Part shown: one piece after another, positions 1 to 8,080 of the stretch
Layout of the letters: each line of letters opens with the position of its first letter
Position numbering within the stretch: position 1 is the first letter of the stretch
Assembly: GCA_902776985.1 (NCBI GenBank)
Contig: CACYSD010000002.1
Location: forward strand, 1 to 64,000
Origin: UBA3839 sp902776985
GTDB taxonomy: Bacteria > Bacteroidota > Bacteroidia > Bacteroidales > Bacteroidaceae
Reading direction: 5' to 3'
DNA length: 64,000 nucleotides
Made by a program: the position numbers and the translations under genes
The notes under the pieces: model-generated
The model's database searches: none
What the model saw: only the letters and a program-made list of their open reading frames with translations
What the model was told of the DNA's origin: nothing

Positions 1-159
1 CTATACCTTATTATATATATAAGCATATCTAAACTTAAACCTAAACTTATGGCATTGAATTCCATCCATTTTTCTTTTAATCGAAACAAAAATTTGGTAA
101 CAGAATGTCGTTTCCACCTTAATATATATTAATAACATTAAAATGAAAATTCTGCTCCC

Positions 160-346
160 AAAACACGTTGCGAGCGTGTACAAACGCGCAGAATATGTCG
201 GATTTAAGGTGCCAGTACTTTACACTAAACCCGTAAGTAGCTGATTATCAACACCTGTTAACCGCTGCGCAGGCAGCAGTTGAAGAGTAATCCACTACTC
301 TAAGATAATTATCAAAGGGATCTGTCCACATGGGCAGGTCTCTTTT
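160..346 (+). ncRNA. candidate structured non-coding RNA
   Basis: No credible ORF lies here, but consecutive hairpins are visible: a CAGTACTTTAC arm (222-232) pairing with GTAAGTAGCTG just downstream, TTAAC-c-GCTGC / GCAGC-a-GTTGA around 258-283, GAGTA/TACTC (285-300), and a final 11-bp terminator stem. Hairpins followed by a terminator, with no plus-strand gene until mscL at 1890, suggest an independent small RNA rather than a leader. Bacteroidales 6S RNA (the Bacteroidales-1 motif) is one possibility, but the fold was not matched to a family. The 5' end is uncertain because no good TAnnTTTG box was found. Confidence 0.35.
317..346 (+). terminator. Rho-independent terminator of the candidate RNA
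   Basis: GGGATCTGTCC pairs over 11 positions (three G-U) with GGGCAGGTCTC around the loop ACAT and is followed by TTTT. Confidence 0.6.
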
Positions 347-547
347 CATTATTAGTATTCTCATTAAGCTACAGTAAAACAATGGGAAAGAGAACTAAGA
401 TTTAAAATAAAATCACCACAGTGAAAATATATAAAAAACTTAAGTATGAGAAGAATAAAACTTCGGTGAAAATATTTTTATGCTACGGTGAATTTGTCGA
501 ACTTCACCTAATTCAAAATAGCCTTTGTAGCTTAGTAGTGGGTAAAG
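347..547. other. AT-rich intergenic region, no gene recognised
   Basis: The stretch from the terminator at 346 to the gapA terminator contains only short ORFs of atypical composition. It has a repeated word GGTGAAAATAT/GTGAAAATAT (421 and 464) and no recognisable RNA or promoter. Bases 1-159 are likewise AT-rich, with only a marginal ORF running off the left edge on the minus strand. Confidence 0.5.
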
Positions 548-584
548 ACAAAAAAACTCGGAGCAGGAAATCCTGTTCCGAGTT
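548..584 (-). terminator. gapA terminator
   Basis: Read on the minus strand, AACTCGGAACAGGA pairs with TCCTGCTCCGAGTT around a short loop, followed by a run of T. It lies 26 bases past the gapA stop. Confidence 0.8.
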
Positions 585-609
585 CATTGTTATGGTTGCA
601 GAGAGTTGA

Positions 610-1638
610 TTAAAGTTCTGCGAAGTACTTGATTGTACGAACCATCTGAGAAGTGTAAGAGTTCTCATTGTCGTACCAAGATACTACCTGTACGAGTGAG
701 TTGCCATCTTCCATCTTGCTTACCATAGTCTGGTTAGCGTCGAAGAGTGAACCGAACTTCATACCGATGATGTCGCTAGAAACGAGCTTCTCTTCAGTGT
801 AACCGAATGATTCGTTTGTAGCAGCCTTCATTGCAGCGTTGATGCCTTCAACAGTAACGTCACCCTTAACAACAGCGTGAAGGATAGTAGTTGAACCTGT
901 TGGAGTTGGAACACGCTGAGCAGCGCCGATGAGCTTGCCGTTGAGTTCAGGAATTACAAGACCGATAGCCTTAGCAGCACCAGTTGAGTTAGGAACGATG
1001 TTCTGAGCACCTGCACGAGCACGCTGTACATCACCCTTGCGCTGTGGGCCGTCGAGGATCATCTGGTCACCAGTGTAAGCGTGAACTGTAGTCATGATAC
1101 CGCTCTGGATTGGAGCGTAGTCATTGAGAGCCTTAGTCATAGGAGCAAGGCAGTTAGTAGTACAAGAAGCTGCAGAGATAACTGTGTCAGCCTTAGTAAG
1201 AGTCTTGTGGTTTACGTTGAATACGATAGTTGGAAGGTCGTTACCTGCAGGAGCAGAGATAACAACTTTCTTTGCACCAGCTGTGAGGTGTGCAGATGCC
1301 TTATCCTTAGAAGTGTAGAAACCTGTGCACTCGAGAACTACGTCTACGTCGAGCTTACCCCAAGGAAGTTCAGCTGCGTTAGGAATAGCATAGATAGTGA
1401 TCTTCTTGCCGTCTACTACGATGAAGTCTTCACCTGCTTCAACAGTGTGCTTGTTTTCACCGAACTTGCCGCAGAAACCACCCTGAGCTGTGTCATACTT
1501 GAGAAGGTGTGCAAGCATCTTTGGGCTTGTGAGGTCGTTGATAGCGACTACTTCATAACCTTCAGCCTCGAACATCTGACGGAAAGCGAGGCGACCGATA
1601 CGGCCGAAACCGTTAATAGCTACTTTTACGTTTGCCAT
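610..1638 (-). CDS. gapA: type I glyceraldehyde-3-phosphate dehydrogenase
   Basis: Converts glyceraldehyde 3-phosphate, phosphate and NAD+ to 1,3-bisphosphoglycerate in cytosolic glycolysis. The 342-residue length is normal. The N-terminal Rossmann motif INGFGRIGR (residues 8-16) is followed by Asp35, which in the family favours NAD+ over NADP+. The catalytic motif SCTTNC places the nucleophile at Cys159, and TTVHAYTGDQ follows as usual. The ATG follows an A-rich leader. It is a single-gene unit with its own terminator, facing away from mscL. The long plus-strand ORF over it is a codon-usage shadow. Confidence 0.97.
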   Translation of the reverse strand: MANVKVAINGFGRIGRLAFRQMFEAEGYEVVAINDLTSPKMLAHLLKYDTAQGGFCGKFGENKHTVEAGEDFIVVDGKKITIYAIPNAAELPWGKLDVDVVLECTGFYTSKDKASAHLTAGAKKVVISAPAGNDLPTIVFNVNHKTLTKADTVISAASCTTNCLAPMTKALNDYAPIQSGIMTTVHAYTGDQMILDGPQRKGDVQRARAGAQNIVPNSTGAAKAIGLVIPELNGKLIGAAQRVPTPTGSTTILHAVVKGDVTVEGINAAMKAATNESFGYTEEKLVSSDIIGMKFGSLFDANQTMVSKMEDGNSLVQVVSWYDNENSYTSQMVRTIKYFAEL

Positions 1639-1822
1639 TTCTTTTCTTTTTTTAAGGGTTAATAATATAGAAATTGTCTTTGATTTTTAATTTTTATCCA
1701 CAATTACATCTTTCTGCTGTACTGCAAGCAAAAAACAGGAATGTGCTTGCCAAAATGACTGTCCAAAAGATGTATTTTTTCATGAATTTGCTCTCTAAAT
1801 ACAATTTTTTCTTTTCAGTCTG

Positions 1823-1830
1823 CAAATTTA
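1823..1830 (-). promoter_or_regulatory. candidate -7 box for gapA
   Basis: The minus strand reads TAAATTTG, matching the Bacteroidetes TAnnTTTG consensus. It would give gapA a leader of about 180 nt. No well-spaced TTTG (-33) was found, so this is tentative. Confidence 0.4.
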
Positions 1831-1842
1831 CGTTTTTTTCTA

Positions 1843-1850
1843 TATCTTTG
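1843..1850 (+). promoter_or_regulatory. -7 box for mscL
   Basis: TATCTTTG matches the Bacteroidetes consensus, 40 bases before the mscL start and 12 bases from the opposing gapA box. The -33 element is degenerate. Confidence 0.6.
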
Positions 1851-1889
1851 CAACAGCAAACCATTATTTTTTAACAAAACAATTTGATT

Positions 1890-2333
1890 ATGGCTAAATT
1901 TGTCAAAGAATTCAAGGAATTTGCAACCCGTGGTAACGTAATGGACATGGCTGTCGGTGTTATCATCGGTGGTGCTTTCGGAAAGATTATCTCTTCCGTA
2001 GTTGACGACCTCATCATGCCTCTCGTAGGTAAGTTGCTGGGCAATGTGAACTTCACAGACCTCTACTGCGTGCTCGACAGCTCTGCTGAAGTGCCAGAAG
2101 GATCTGCTCTCTCTGCTGTTCGCGAAGCTGGTATTCCAGTATTCGCTTACGGTAATTTTATCCAGAACGTGGTTGACTTCCTCATCATCGCATTATGTAT
2201 CTTCATGATGGTGAAGGCTGTGAACAAACTGAACCGCAAGAAGGAAGAACCTGCTCCTGAAGCTCCAGCTGAACCAAGCAACGAAGAGAAGCTGCTTGCT
2301 GAGATCAGAGATTTGCTGAAAGAGAAGAAATAG
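1890..2333 (+). CDS. mscL: large-conductance mechanosensitive channel
   Basis: Homopentameric inner-membrane channel that opens under membrane tension and releases solutes in hypo-osmotic shock. The 147 residues contain the conserved start MAKFVKEFKEFATRGNVMD, a first membrane helix rich in Gly/Ala/Val (about 20-45, including VGVIIGGAFGKI), a periplasmic loop, a second helix (about 88-108) and a charged C-terminal bundle ending EIRDLLKEKK. I chose the ATG at 1890 rather than the in-frame TTG six bases earlier because family members begin MAKF. It is monocistronic, with a promoter just upstream and a strong terminator after a G/C-rich repeat. Confidence 0.96.
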   Translation: MAKFVKEFKEFATRGNVMDMAVGVIIGGAFGKIISSVVDDLIMPLVGKLLGNVNFTDLYCVLDSSAEVPEGSALSAVREAGIPVFAYGNFIQNVVDFLIIALCIFMMVKAVNKLNRKKEEPAPEAPAEPSNEEKLLAEIRDLLKEKK

Positions 2334-2337
2334 AAAA

Positions 2338-2373
2338 GTCCCCCTTGCCCCCTCCCTGCGAGGGCGGGGAGTA
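2338..2373 (+). repeat. G/C-rich palindromic repeat, copy a
   Basis: Starts just after the mscL stop. It reads GTCCCCCTTGCCCC then CTCCCTGCGAGGGCGGGGAG, a palindrome. The word CCCTTGCCCC(C)TCCCTG recurs, inverted, inside pyrI (60733-60773). Confidence 0.7.
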
Positions 2374-2379
2374 AATAGA

Positions 2380-2410
2380 AAAGGATGTGAAATGATTCAC
2401 ATCCTTTTTT
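2380..2410. terminator. bidirectional terminator between mscL and the convergent gene
   Basis: AAAGGATGTGAA and TTCACATCCTTT form a perfect 12-bp stem around ATGA, with A-rich and T-rich flanks. It can serve both converging transcripts. Confidence 0.85.
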
Positions 2411-2413
2411 ATG

Positions 2414-3412
2414 TTAATAATTATATGTATCTACGGGGTGATGGTAGGTTGTGGTGTCGAAGACGAATTTGGTAGGGTGAGGAGCGCCTTGGAATTTGAT
2501 CCATACATCAAAAATATGGGGTTCGGGCTGCGACTTGAGGAAGTCTTCGAGTTCTGCTTCTGTGATGCGGTCGGGATGGAAGGTCAGATCTAAAGAACTT
2601 TCACCTTCGGTAATGTATTTCTTAGCGAATTCCATTGATGTGCCATAACTGTCGTAGTCAGCCATCACTAAATAGTTGTTAACCTTATGTCCGATGCGGC
2701 ACCAAGAATCGCGTGACGGTGAACCAAGGAAATAGGTGCCGATAAGGTAGCCCTTTCCGCCTTTCACTTCCCCACCCTCATCGTAGAACTCGAATTCGTT
2801 GACTCCAGACATGGATTCTGCAGGATAGGCTTCGGTGCAGAATTCTTTCATGACATAGAATTCAAACGATTCGGATAGACTGCCGTAGCTATAGTTGCCG
2901 AAGTATAGGCAGTACCACTCGTCGGTCTCGTTAAGCACTGGGAGAATTGTTCCTGACGGAAAATGGAAAGGCTCAAAACCATCAATTTGAGTCCACGAGA
3001 ATTCCAGATAATCAAAACCCCTATAGTAAAGTCGCGGTGTGTCGGTAGATGGTCCCTTGCGCAGATTGAGGTCGGAAGGACGTATTCGGACGAACTTCTC
3101 CCAACGTGGCACCTTGAGCGTCATCACGGGCTTCTCCTTCACTTCCTGCTTCTCAACAACAGTCTCTTCCTCGGTAGTAGCTACCGGTGAAGAGGGCTTA
3201 TTCAGATTGTCTTTAAGAAGGAAAATGAAAACCACTACGAGGGCGGCAATCACTATCAGAAAAGCAGAGATGATAATAGCTTTCTTCGTCTTACCGCTTT
3301 TCTGCGGTCTGCCTACATCTTTAAGTATATCGGCATAGGGTGAAGAAGCAAAGGGATTGTTAGGATTGGGAGAAGAGGATTGGTTGTTGAATAGTTGGGT
3401 GTTATTATCCAT
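2414..3412 (-). CDS. hypothetical membrane-anchored protein with an extracytoplasmic domain
   Basis: Not recognised as a named family. The 332 residues have an Asn/Pro/Ser-rich cytoplasmic tail (1-45), one membrane helix (about 46-66, KKAIIISAFLIVIAALVVVF), a Thr/Glu linker and a long extracytoplasmic part. The segment around 110-185 (DLNLRKGPS, then a hydrophobic strand and an EWYCLYFG strand) resembles a bacterial SH3-like domain, but this is a loose impression. It has its own well-formed promoter and is convergent with mscL. Function unknown. Confidence 0.8.
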   Translation of the reverse strand: MDNNTQLFNNQSSSPNPNNPFASSPYADILKDVGRPQKSGKTKKAIIISAFLIVIAALVVVFIFLLKDNLNKPSSPVATTEEETVVEKQEVKEKPVMTLKVPRWEKFVRIRPSDLNLRKGPSTDTPRLYYRGFDYLEFSWTQIDGFEPFHFPSGTILPVLNETDEWYCLYFGNYSYGSLSESFEFYVMKEFCTEAYPAESMSGVNEFEFYDEGGEVKGGKGYLIGTYFLGSPSRDSWCRIGHKVNNYLVMADYDSYGTSMEFAKKYITEGESSLDLTFHPDRITEAELEDFLKSQPEPHIFDVWIKFQGAPHPTKFVFDTTTYHHPVDTYNY

Positions 3413-3463
3413 ATTGGTGTGTATTTAGCTATTGGAAATCATGCATAAGTTCATAACTTCTGG

Positions 3464-3495
3464 CAAAAATACAACCATTTTGTCATTAACGCAAA
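3464..3495 (-). promoter_or_regulatory. promoter of the 2414-3412 gene
   Basis: On the minus strand TTTG (3492-3495), a 20-nt spacer, then TATTTTTG (3464-3471): a good fit to the Bacteroidetes consensus. Confidence 0.75.
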
Positions 3496-3504
3496 TAAAA
3501 CAAT

Positions 3505-3541
3505 AAAAAAGAAAAGGATGAGAAATAAATCACATCCTTTC
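3505..3541 (-). terminator. terminator of the oadG-oadA-oadB operon
   Basis: Read on the minus strand AAAGGATGTGA pairs imperfectly with TCTCATCCTTTT and is followed by T-rich sequence, about 50 bases after the oadB stop. Its stem resembles the terminator at 2380-2410. Confidence 0.7.
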
Positions 3542-3588
3542 CTATTAAAGTTATAGAGGATTCTGCGGGAACCGCAGAACACGGGGAA

Positions 3589-4836
3589 CTACGACAAGAA
3601 CGCTATAAGCACACCAGCTGCGACTGCAGAACCAATGACACCGGAGATGTTAGAGGACATGCAGTAGTTGAGCACGTGGTTCTTTGGGTCGTACTTGGTA
3701 GCGATGTCGTTGCAGACACGGCTTGCCATAGGTACGGCTGAAAGTCCTGTTGCACCGATGAGCGGATTGATCTTCTTCTTGGTGAAGAGGTTGAACAGCT
3801 TCACAAGCATGATACCCGCTGTAATAGAGAGGGCGAATGCGAGGAATCCACCGACTACGATACCGATTGTTGTCCAGTTGAGGAATGCAGCAACAGTCAT
3901 TGTAGCTCCGACACAGAGTCCGAGGAATACGGTTGCGGTGTTCATGATACCGTTGCTGATAGTGTTGAAGAGGCGGCTGGTGTCGCTTCCGATTTCCTTC
4001 AGCAGGTTACCGAACATAAGCATACCGATAAGTGCTACGGCTGTAGGAACGAATATTGCAACTACTGTAGTTACGGCGATTGGGAAGATAATCTTCACCA
4101 CGCGCATGTTCTTAATTTCGTTTTTTGGTGGGAACTTCTTATCCTGCTCCTTCATGTTGATCATGAGTTCCTTGCGTGTGCAAGTGAGTTTGACAACAAG
4201 AGGAATAATCACCGGCACGAGAGCCATGTAGCTGTAGGCAGCGATGGCGATAGGACCAAGGAGGTGCGGAGCCAGCTTGATGGTAGTAAAGATGGCTGTA
4301 GGTCCGTCAGCTCCACCGATGATACCGAGTGATGCTGCTTCCTGCATAGTGAAACCCATGAGTACGGCGCAAGTAAGAACCATGAAGATACCGAACTGTG
4401 CAGCAGCACCGAAGATACTCAGACGCAGGTTACGGAGCATAGGTCCGAAGTCAGTCAAGGCACCGACACCCATGAATATTACCGGTGGCAGGAATCCTGT
4501 CTTGATAAGAGCATAATAGAGGAAGTTCATAAGTCCGAGGTCGTGAGCAATCTCGGGCAGAGACATCTCGTAGATGTTCTTCTTCACTTCAATGCCATTC
4601 TTAAGATATGTGACCATTCCCTCTCCGTCAGCCTGAAGCACACCCATGTCGCCGCCTGGGAAGTTAGCGATAAGCACACCGAAGGCGATTGGCACGAGAA
4701 GGAGCGGCTCATAGTGCTTCACGATGCCCAGATAGAGCAGCACGAAGGCTATGGCGTACATGATGAGGTAGGACGGATCAGCGATAAGGTCGCTGAGTGC
4801 CGTCATCTCGTATAAATTGTTAAATATATCACCCAT
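3589..4836 (-). CDS. oadB: Na+-translocating decarboxylase, beta subunit
   Basis: Integral membrane subunit of the biotin-dependent sodium pump. It decarboxylates carboxybiotin on the alpha subunit and couples this to Na+ export. At 415 residues it is family-sized, with about ten hydrophobic segments and the conserved stretch GIIGGADGPTAIFTTIKLAP that includes the Asp of the Na+/proton path. The C-terminal half has SAVPMASRV and a glycine-rich end. It is the last gene of oadG-oadA-oadB, 72 bases after oadA, with a repeat in that gap. Substrate (oxaloacetate, methylmalonyl-CoA or glutaconyl-CoA) cannot be fixed from this subunit; oadA points to oxaloacetate. Confidence 0.94.
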   Translation of the reverse strand: MGDIFNNLYEMTALSDLIADPSYLIMYAIAFVLLYLGIVKHYEPLLLVPIAFGVLIANFPGGDMGVLQADGEGMVTYLKNGIEVKKNIYEMSLPEIAHDLGLMNFLYYALIKTGFLPPVIFMGVGALTDFGPMLRNLRLSIFGAAAQFGIFMVLTCAVLMGFTMQEAASLGIIGGADGPTAIFTTIKLAPHLLGPIAIAAYSYMALVPVIIPLVVKLTCTRKELMINMKEQDKKFPPKNEIKNMRVVKIIFPIAVTTVVAIFVPTAVALIGMLMFGNLLKEIGSDTSRLFNTISNGIMNTATVFLGLCVGATMTVAAFLNWTTIGIVVGGFLAFALSITAGIMLVKLFNLFTKKKINPLIGATGLSAVPMASRVCNDIATKYDPKNHVLNYCMSSNISGVIGSAVAAGVLIAFLS

Positions 4837-4871
4837 AATAAGTACAAAGTTTTAAGTACAGATCAAGTAAC

Positions 4872-4906
4872 CACTCCCCTTCCCTGTGAAGAGTAAGGGG
4901 GAGGTT
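4872..4906 (-). repeat. G/C-rich repeat, copy b (oadA-oadB gap)
   Basis: On the minus strand it contains ACCTCCCCCTTACTC and CACAGGGAAGGGGAG, a degenerate version of the repeat found at 2338 and 60639. It fills half the 72-base gap between oadA and oadB. Confidence 0.45.
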
Positions 4907-4908
4907 CT

Positions 4909-6744
4909 TTATCCTATCTTCATGATTACATCGTCTTCTTCAACAGAGTTGCCTGAGTTGACGAGGATGGCTGTGATGACACCGTCGCGGTCTGCCTTGA
5001 TGGCGTTGAAGGTCTTCATTGCCTCTATATAACCGACTGTATCACCTTCCTTTACAGCGTCACCAACCTTAACAGGTGTCTCAGAGTTATCCTTGACGAG
5101 ATAGAACTTACCTTCGAGTGGAGCAAGAAGATCAGAACCTTCGCCGGCTGTAGCTGCAGGGGCAGCAGGAGCAGCACTTGCAGCAGGTACTTCGCCACCG
5201 TAAGCGATATCTACCTTGTAGTTCTGACCACCAACGTTGACTGTGATGCTCTTTGGAAGTTCTGCACCGGCAGTAGGAGCGTTCTTGGCAGCCTTGCGCT
5301 TAGCGAGGTCTTCGAGGAAGTCTGCCTTAGCCTTGCCGCTCTTGTAAGCACGATACTGTTCTGGGTGCATAGCGAGTTCGAAGAGTTCTTCGTCGTCCTC
5401 ACCAAGTTCCCAACCGTTTTCCTCCATTTCCTTGCGGAACTCATCGAGTTTGTCTGGGAAGTAAGACTGTGGATCTTGAGTCTCAAACTCACGACCCTGG
5501 TCTTTTGCCATCTTCACGAGTTCTGGAGCTACAGGACCAGGCAGCTGACCTGCCTTGCCGAGAATCATATCCCAGATAGTGTCGGCAATCATTGACCAAC
5601 GATCCTTACCCTTCTCCATCTGCATGACGTTCATGAGGGCGAGGTTCTTGACATACTGAGAGAATGGAGTTACGAGGCATGGATAACCAACCTTTGGCCA
5701 AACGTAAGCAACTTCGTCGAAGAGCTTAATGAGAAGGTCGTCGGTAGTAAGCTCTGGCTGACCGTTCTTAACCTTCCACTTGTTGAGTGACTTAAGGTTA
5801 TCCTCAAGGTCTGTCATCAAAGAACCCATCATACCGCCTGGAAGACCTGGTTTAACGAGCAGCGAGTTGTTGATGTGGTTGAGGTCTGGAATATAGTATC
5901 CGAGGAAGTCGTCGCACATCTCCTGAATCATGGTACGTGCTTCCATATAAGCAGCCATATTGATTTCCTTCACCTTGAAGCCAGCGTCCTTGAGCATCTC
6001 CTGAACGGCGATGATGTCAGCATGACCTGTACCCCAAGAGAGTGGAGACATACCAGTGTCGACGTAGTCACAACCTGCGTTGCAGACTTCAAGGATAGAA
6101 GCCATGTTGAAGCCAGGACCGGCGTGAGAGTGATACTGGATAATGATATTCTTCTTGTAAGCCTTGATTCCGGCAACAATCTTACCGAGAGATACAGGAC
6201 GTCCGATACCAGCCATGTCCTTCAGACAGATTTCGTCAGCGCCAGCGTCGATAAGTGTCTTGGCAAGGTCTACATAGTATTCAACTGTATGGATTGGAGA
6301 GTGAGTGATGCAAAGGCTTGCCTGTGCAATCATACCTGCTTCCTTGGCATAGATGATTGAAGGGATGATGTTGCGAGCGTCGTTGAGTCCGCAGAAAATA
6401 CGAGTGATGTCTGTTCCCTGAGCCTTCTTAACCTTATAGAAAAGCTTACGAACGTCCTTTGGAACAGGACTCATGCGGAGAGCGTTGAGTGCACGGTCGA
6501 GCATGTGTGTCTGGATTCCAGCCTCATGGAAAGGCTTTGTCCATTCACGAACAGACTTGTTTGGGTTTTCTCCGTAGAGGAGGTTAACTTGTTCGAAGCC
6601 ACCACCGTTAGTCTCTACACGGTCGAAGCATCCCATTTTGATGATAGCTGGAGCTATCTTTACGAGTTGGTCAACACGTGGCTGATACTTACCAGCACTC
6701 TGCCACATATCACGGAAGACCAAGCTGAACTTTACTTCTTTCAT
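4909..6744 (-). CDS. oadA: oxaloacetate decarboxylase alpha subunit with biotinyl domain
   Basis: Carboxyltransferase subunit of the sodium pump: it moves CO2 from oxaloacetate to biotin. It has 611 residues. An HMGL-like TIM barrel carries RDMWQS (11-16), the presumed carboxylated Lys175 in CLKDMAG and metal-binding His205/His207 in YHSHAGPG. A conserved carboxylase domain follows, then an Ala/Pro-rich linker (about 525-545) and the C-terminal biotinyl domain, with Lys577 in EAMKTFN as the biotin site. The barrel motif has Trp14 where oxaloacetate decarboxylases and pyruvate carboxylases usually have His (RDxHQS). To my knowledge this is shared by Bacteroidales homologues. It sits between oadG and oadB in one transcript. 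Confidence 0.94.
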   Translation of the reverse strand: MKEVKFSLVFRDMWQSAGKYQPRVDQLVKIAPAIIKMGCFDRVETNGGGFEQVNLLYGENPNKSVREWTKPFHEAGIQTHMLDRALNALRMSPVPKDVRKLFYKVKKAQGTDITRIFCGLNDARNIIPSIIYAKEAGMIAQASLCITHSPIHTVEYYVDLAKTLIDAGADEICLKDMAGIGRPVSLGKIVAGIKAYKKNIIIQYHSHAGPGFNMASILEVCNAGCDYVDTGMSPLSWGTGHADIIAVQEMLKDAGFKVKEINMAAYMEARTMIQEMCDDFLGYYIPDLNHINNSLLVKPGLPGGMMGSLMTDLEDNLKSLNKWKVKNGQPELTTDDLLIKLFDEVAYVWPKVGYPCLVTPFSQYVKNLALMNVMQMEKGKDRWSMIADTIWDMILGKAGQLPGPVAPELVKMAKDQGREFETQDPQSYFPDKLDEFRKEMEENGWELGEDDEELFELAMHPEQYRAYKSGKAKADFLEDLAKRKAAKNAPTAGAELPKSITVNVGGQNYKVDIAYGGEVPAASAAPAAPAATAGEGSDLLAPLEGKFYLVKDNSETPVKVGDAVKEGDTVGYIEAMKTFNAIKADRDGVITAILVNSGNSVEEDDVIMKIG

Positions 6745-6783
6745 CTTATGATTTACGAATTAACTGATTTTTAATGTAGGTTT

Positions 6784-7044
6784 TTACAATTTTGTGATTT
6801 TTGTCACTTGACCCTTACCGCCAGTGAGCTGGTCAACGGCAGCCTTGATGATGCTTTGTGTCTGGGCATCTACGGCTACTGGGGCAGCGGCAGTCTTAAC
6901 AGCCTTCTTTACCTCCTCTGCAGGAGCAATCTTGTTGACAATCGCAATAAGCAGTTTGCCAAGATTGATTACGATAAGCAGAATGGCGAAAACGGTGAGC
7001 ATACCCACAGCAAGAAGTCCAAATGCTTGATTCAGATTTTCCAT
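6784..7044 (-). CDS. oadG: Na+-translocating decarboxylase, gamma subunit
   Basis: Small assembly subunit that anchors OadA to OadB. It has 86 residues with one membrane helix near the N-terminus (about 8-32, GLLAVGMLTVFAILLIVINL), an Ala/Lys linker and a C-terminal region ending TGGKGQVTKITKL. Low conservation is typical of OadG, so the call rests on size, the single helix and the position directly upstream of oadA and oadB. It is the first gene of the operon, after a leader of about 150 nt. Confidence 0.85.
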   Translation of the reverse strand: MENLNQAFGLLAVGMLTVFAILLIVINLGKLLIAIVNKIAPAEEVKKAVKTAAAPVAVDAQTQSIIKAAVDQLTGGKGQVTKITKL

Positions 7045-7160
7045 AAATAGAGAATATGTTTATAGATAATAAAAAACAACCTTAAAAACTTACATGTACT
7101 ATATCCAACGATTATACCATATATTATTTATTGGCCATCCTAAATCCAATTGGCATAATA

Positions 7161-7201
7161 CAAAAAGCAACACTTTCTTCTCAAAAAGTGTTGCAAATAT
7201 A
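7161..7201 (-). promoter_or_regulatory. oad operon promoter fused to a terminator hairpin
   Basis: The minus strand reads TATATTTG (7201-7194), and its last G starts a perfect 10-bp hairpin (GCAACACTTT ... AAAGTGTTGC, 7194-7167) followed by TTTTTG. The hairpin looks like the terminator of the upstream gene (stop at 7316). Transcripts starting about 6-7 nt after the -7 box would lack most of its 5' arm. Confidence 0.6.
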
Positions 7202-7315
7202 CATAATTTTTCGCGAAAGCTAAAGAAAAAGCGCCCACAATTACATTTTTATGCAAAAATTCATCTTATATGCAAAAAATATACTGCTGAATTGAAAAAT
7301 TTTCAACAAGACAAA

Positions 7316-8068
7316 TTACAATTTCTTTGGTGGAGTGACAACAAAGAAAGTGTCCCAGATCTTCTTGACCGATGAGAAATTGTGCATAATAATCTCTGCA
7401 GAGCGGGTAAAATTCTTGTATTCACGTTGACGCGACTTGTCAATATGCTTCATCACGTTCTTGTCTGTAACCTCAAAGATATCCATGTCGTAGATGAAAT
7501 AGAAGGTGTCGAGGACAGGCAGGGGACGCTCTTCTGGATTTCCAACATAAGAACCAATCAGATTGAGAGACAGAGATCCAAAGTCTCCCTGAATGGTTAC
7601 AGCTCCCAAGCTACTGACATCCTGACCATTACGCTTGTGCTGCTCGATATCAACCGTACGCACTCTAAGGATTTTGCCAAAAGCGTCTTCGTGAACGATT
7701 TTTGCAAAGTTCTTGCCACCGATAGCCATGTAGCGATCACCGTTTCTGAAAGTCACCAATCCTACATTTGATGGATCAGCCTGCATGAGAGTGTCTTTAT
7801 TGACATAATAGAGGCATTGGTTGCCGATATGGATATTGCATGGCACAATCGTACGTTTCTTATTGAAAAAGCCGGTAACGACCTCTGCTGTGCGGAAACG
7901 GCGGTTAAGGAACGGCCACGCTCCTGTTGGTTCCCATTCCTTATCTTCATTTGCCAACAACACAGAGTCGTTCTCTTCCTCCACAGTTAAGGGGAAAAGA
8001 ATCTGAGCCGATGCCGGCATGGTCCGCATTGACATCAGAACAAGGCTAAGTGTAATGATTTTCTTCAT
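7316..8068 (-). CDS. hypothetical secreted protein
   Basis: No family recognised. The 250 residues start with a signal peptide (about 1-21, ending MPASAQ). The mature part is mixed and beta-rich, without membrane segments or obvious catalytic motifs; two phrases resemble envelope proteins (VTFRNGDRYMAIGGKNF and a Pro-rich end TPPKKL). It lies 12 bases downstream of the coiled-coil lipoprotein gene at 8081-8935 and is probably co-transcribed and exported with it. Its likely terminator overlaps the oad promoter. Confidence 0.8.
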   Translation of the reverse strand: MKKIITLSLVLMSMRTMPASAQILFPLTVEEENDSVLLANEDKEWEPTGAWPFLNRRFRTAEVVTGFFNKKRTIVPCNIHIGNQCLYYVNKDTLMQADPSNVGLVTFRNGDRYMAIGGKNFAKIVHEDAFGKILRVRTVDIEQHKRNGQDVSSLGAVTIQGDFGSLSLNLIGSYVGNPEERPLPVLDTFYFIYDMDIFEVTDKNVMKHIDKSRQREYKNFTRSAEIIMHNFSSVKKIWDTFFVVTPPKKL

Positions 8069-8080
8069 AAAATTTACTTT

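Noticed and set aside
1..183. Minus-strand frame running off the left edge, and a 62-codon frame at 421-609
   Set aside because: AT-rich, low complexity, no family resemblance; the second overlaps the gapA terminator.
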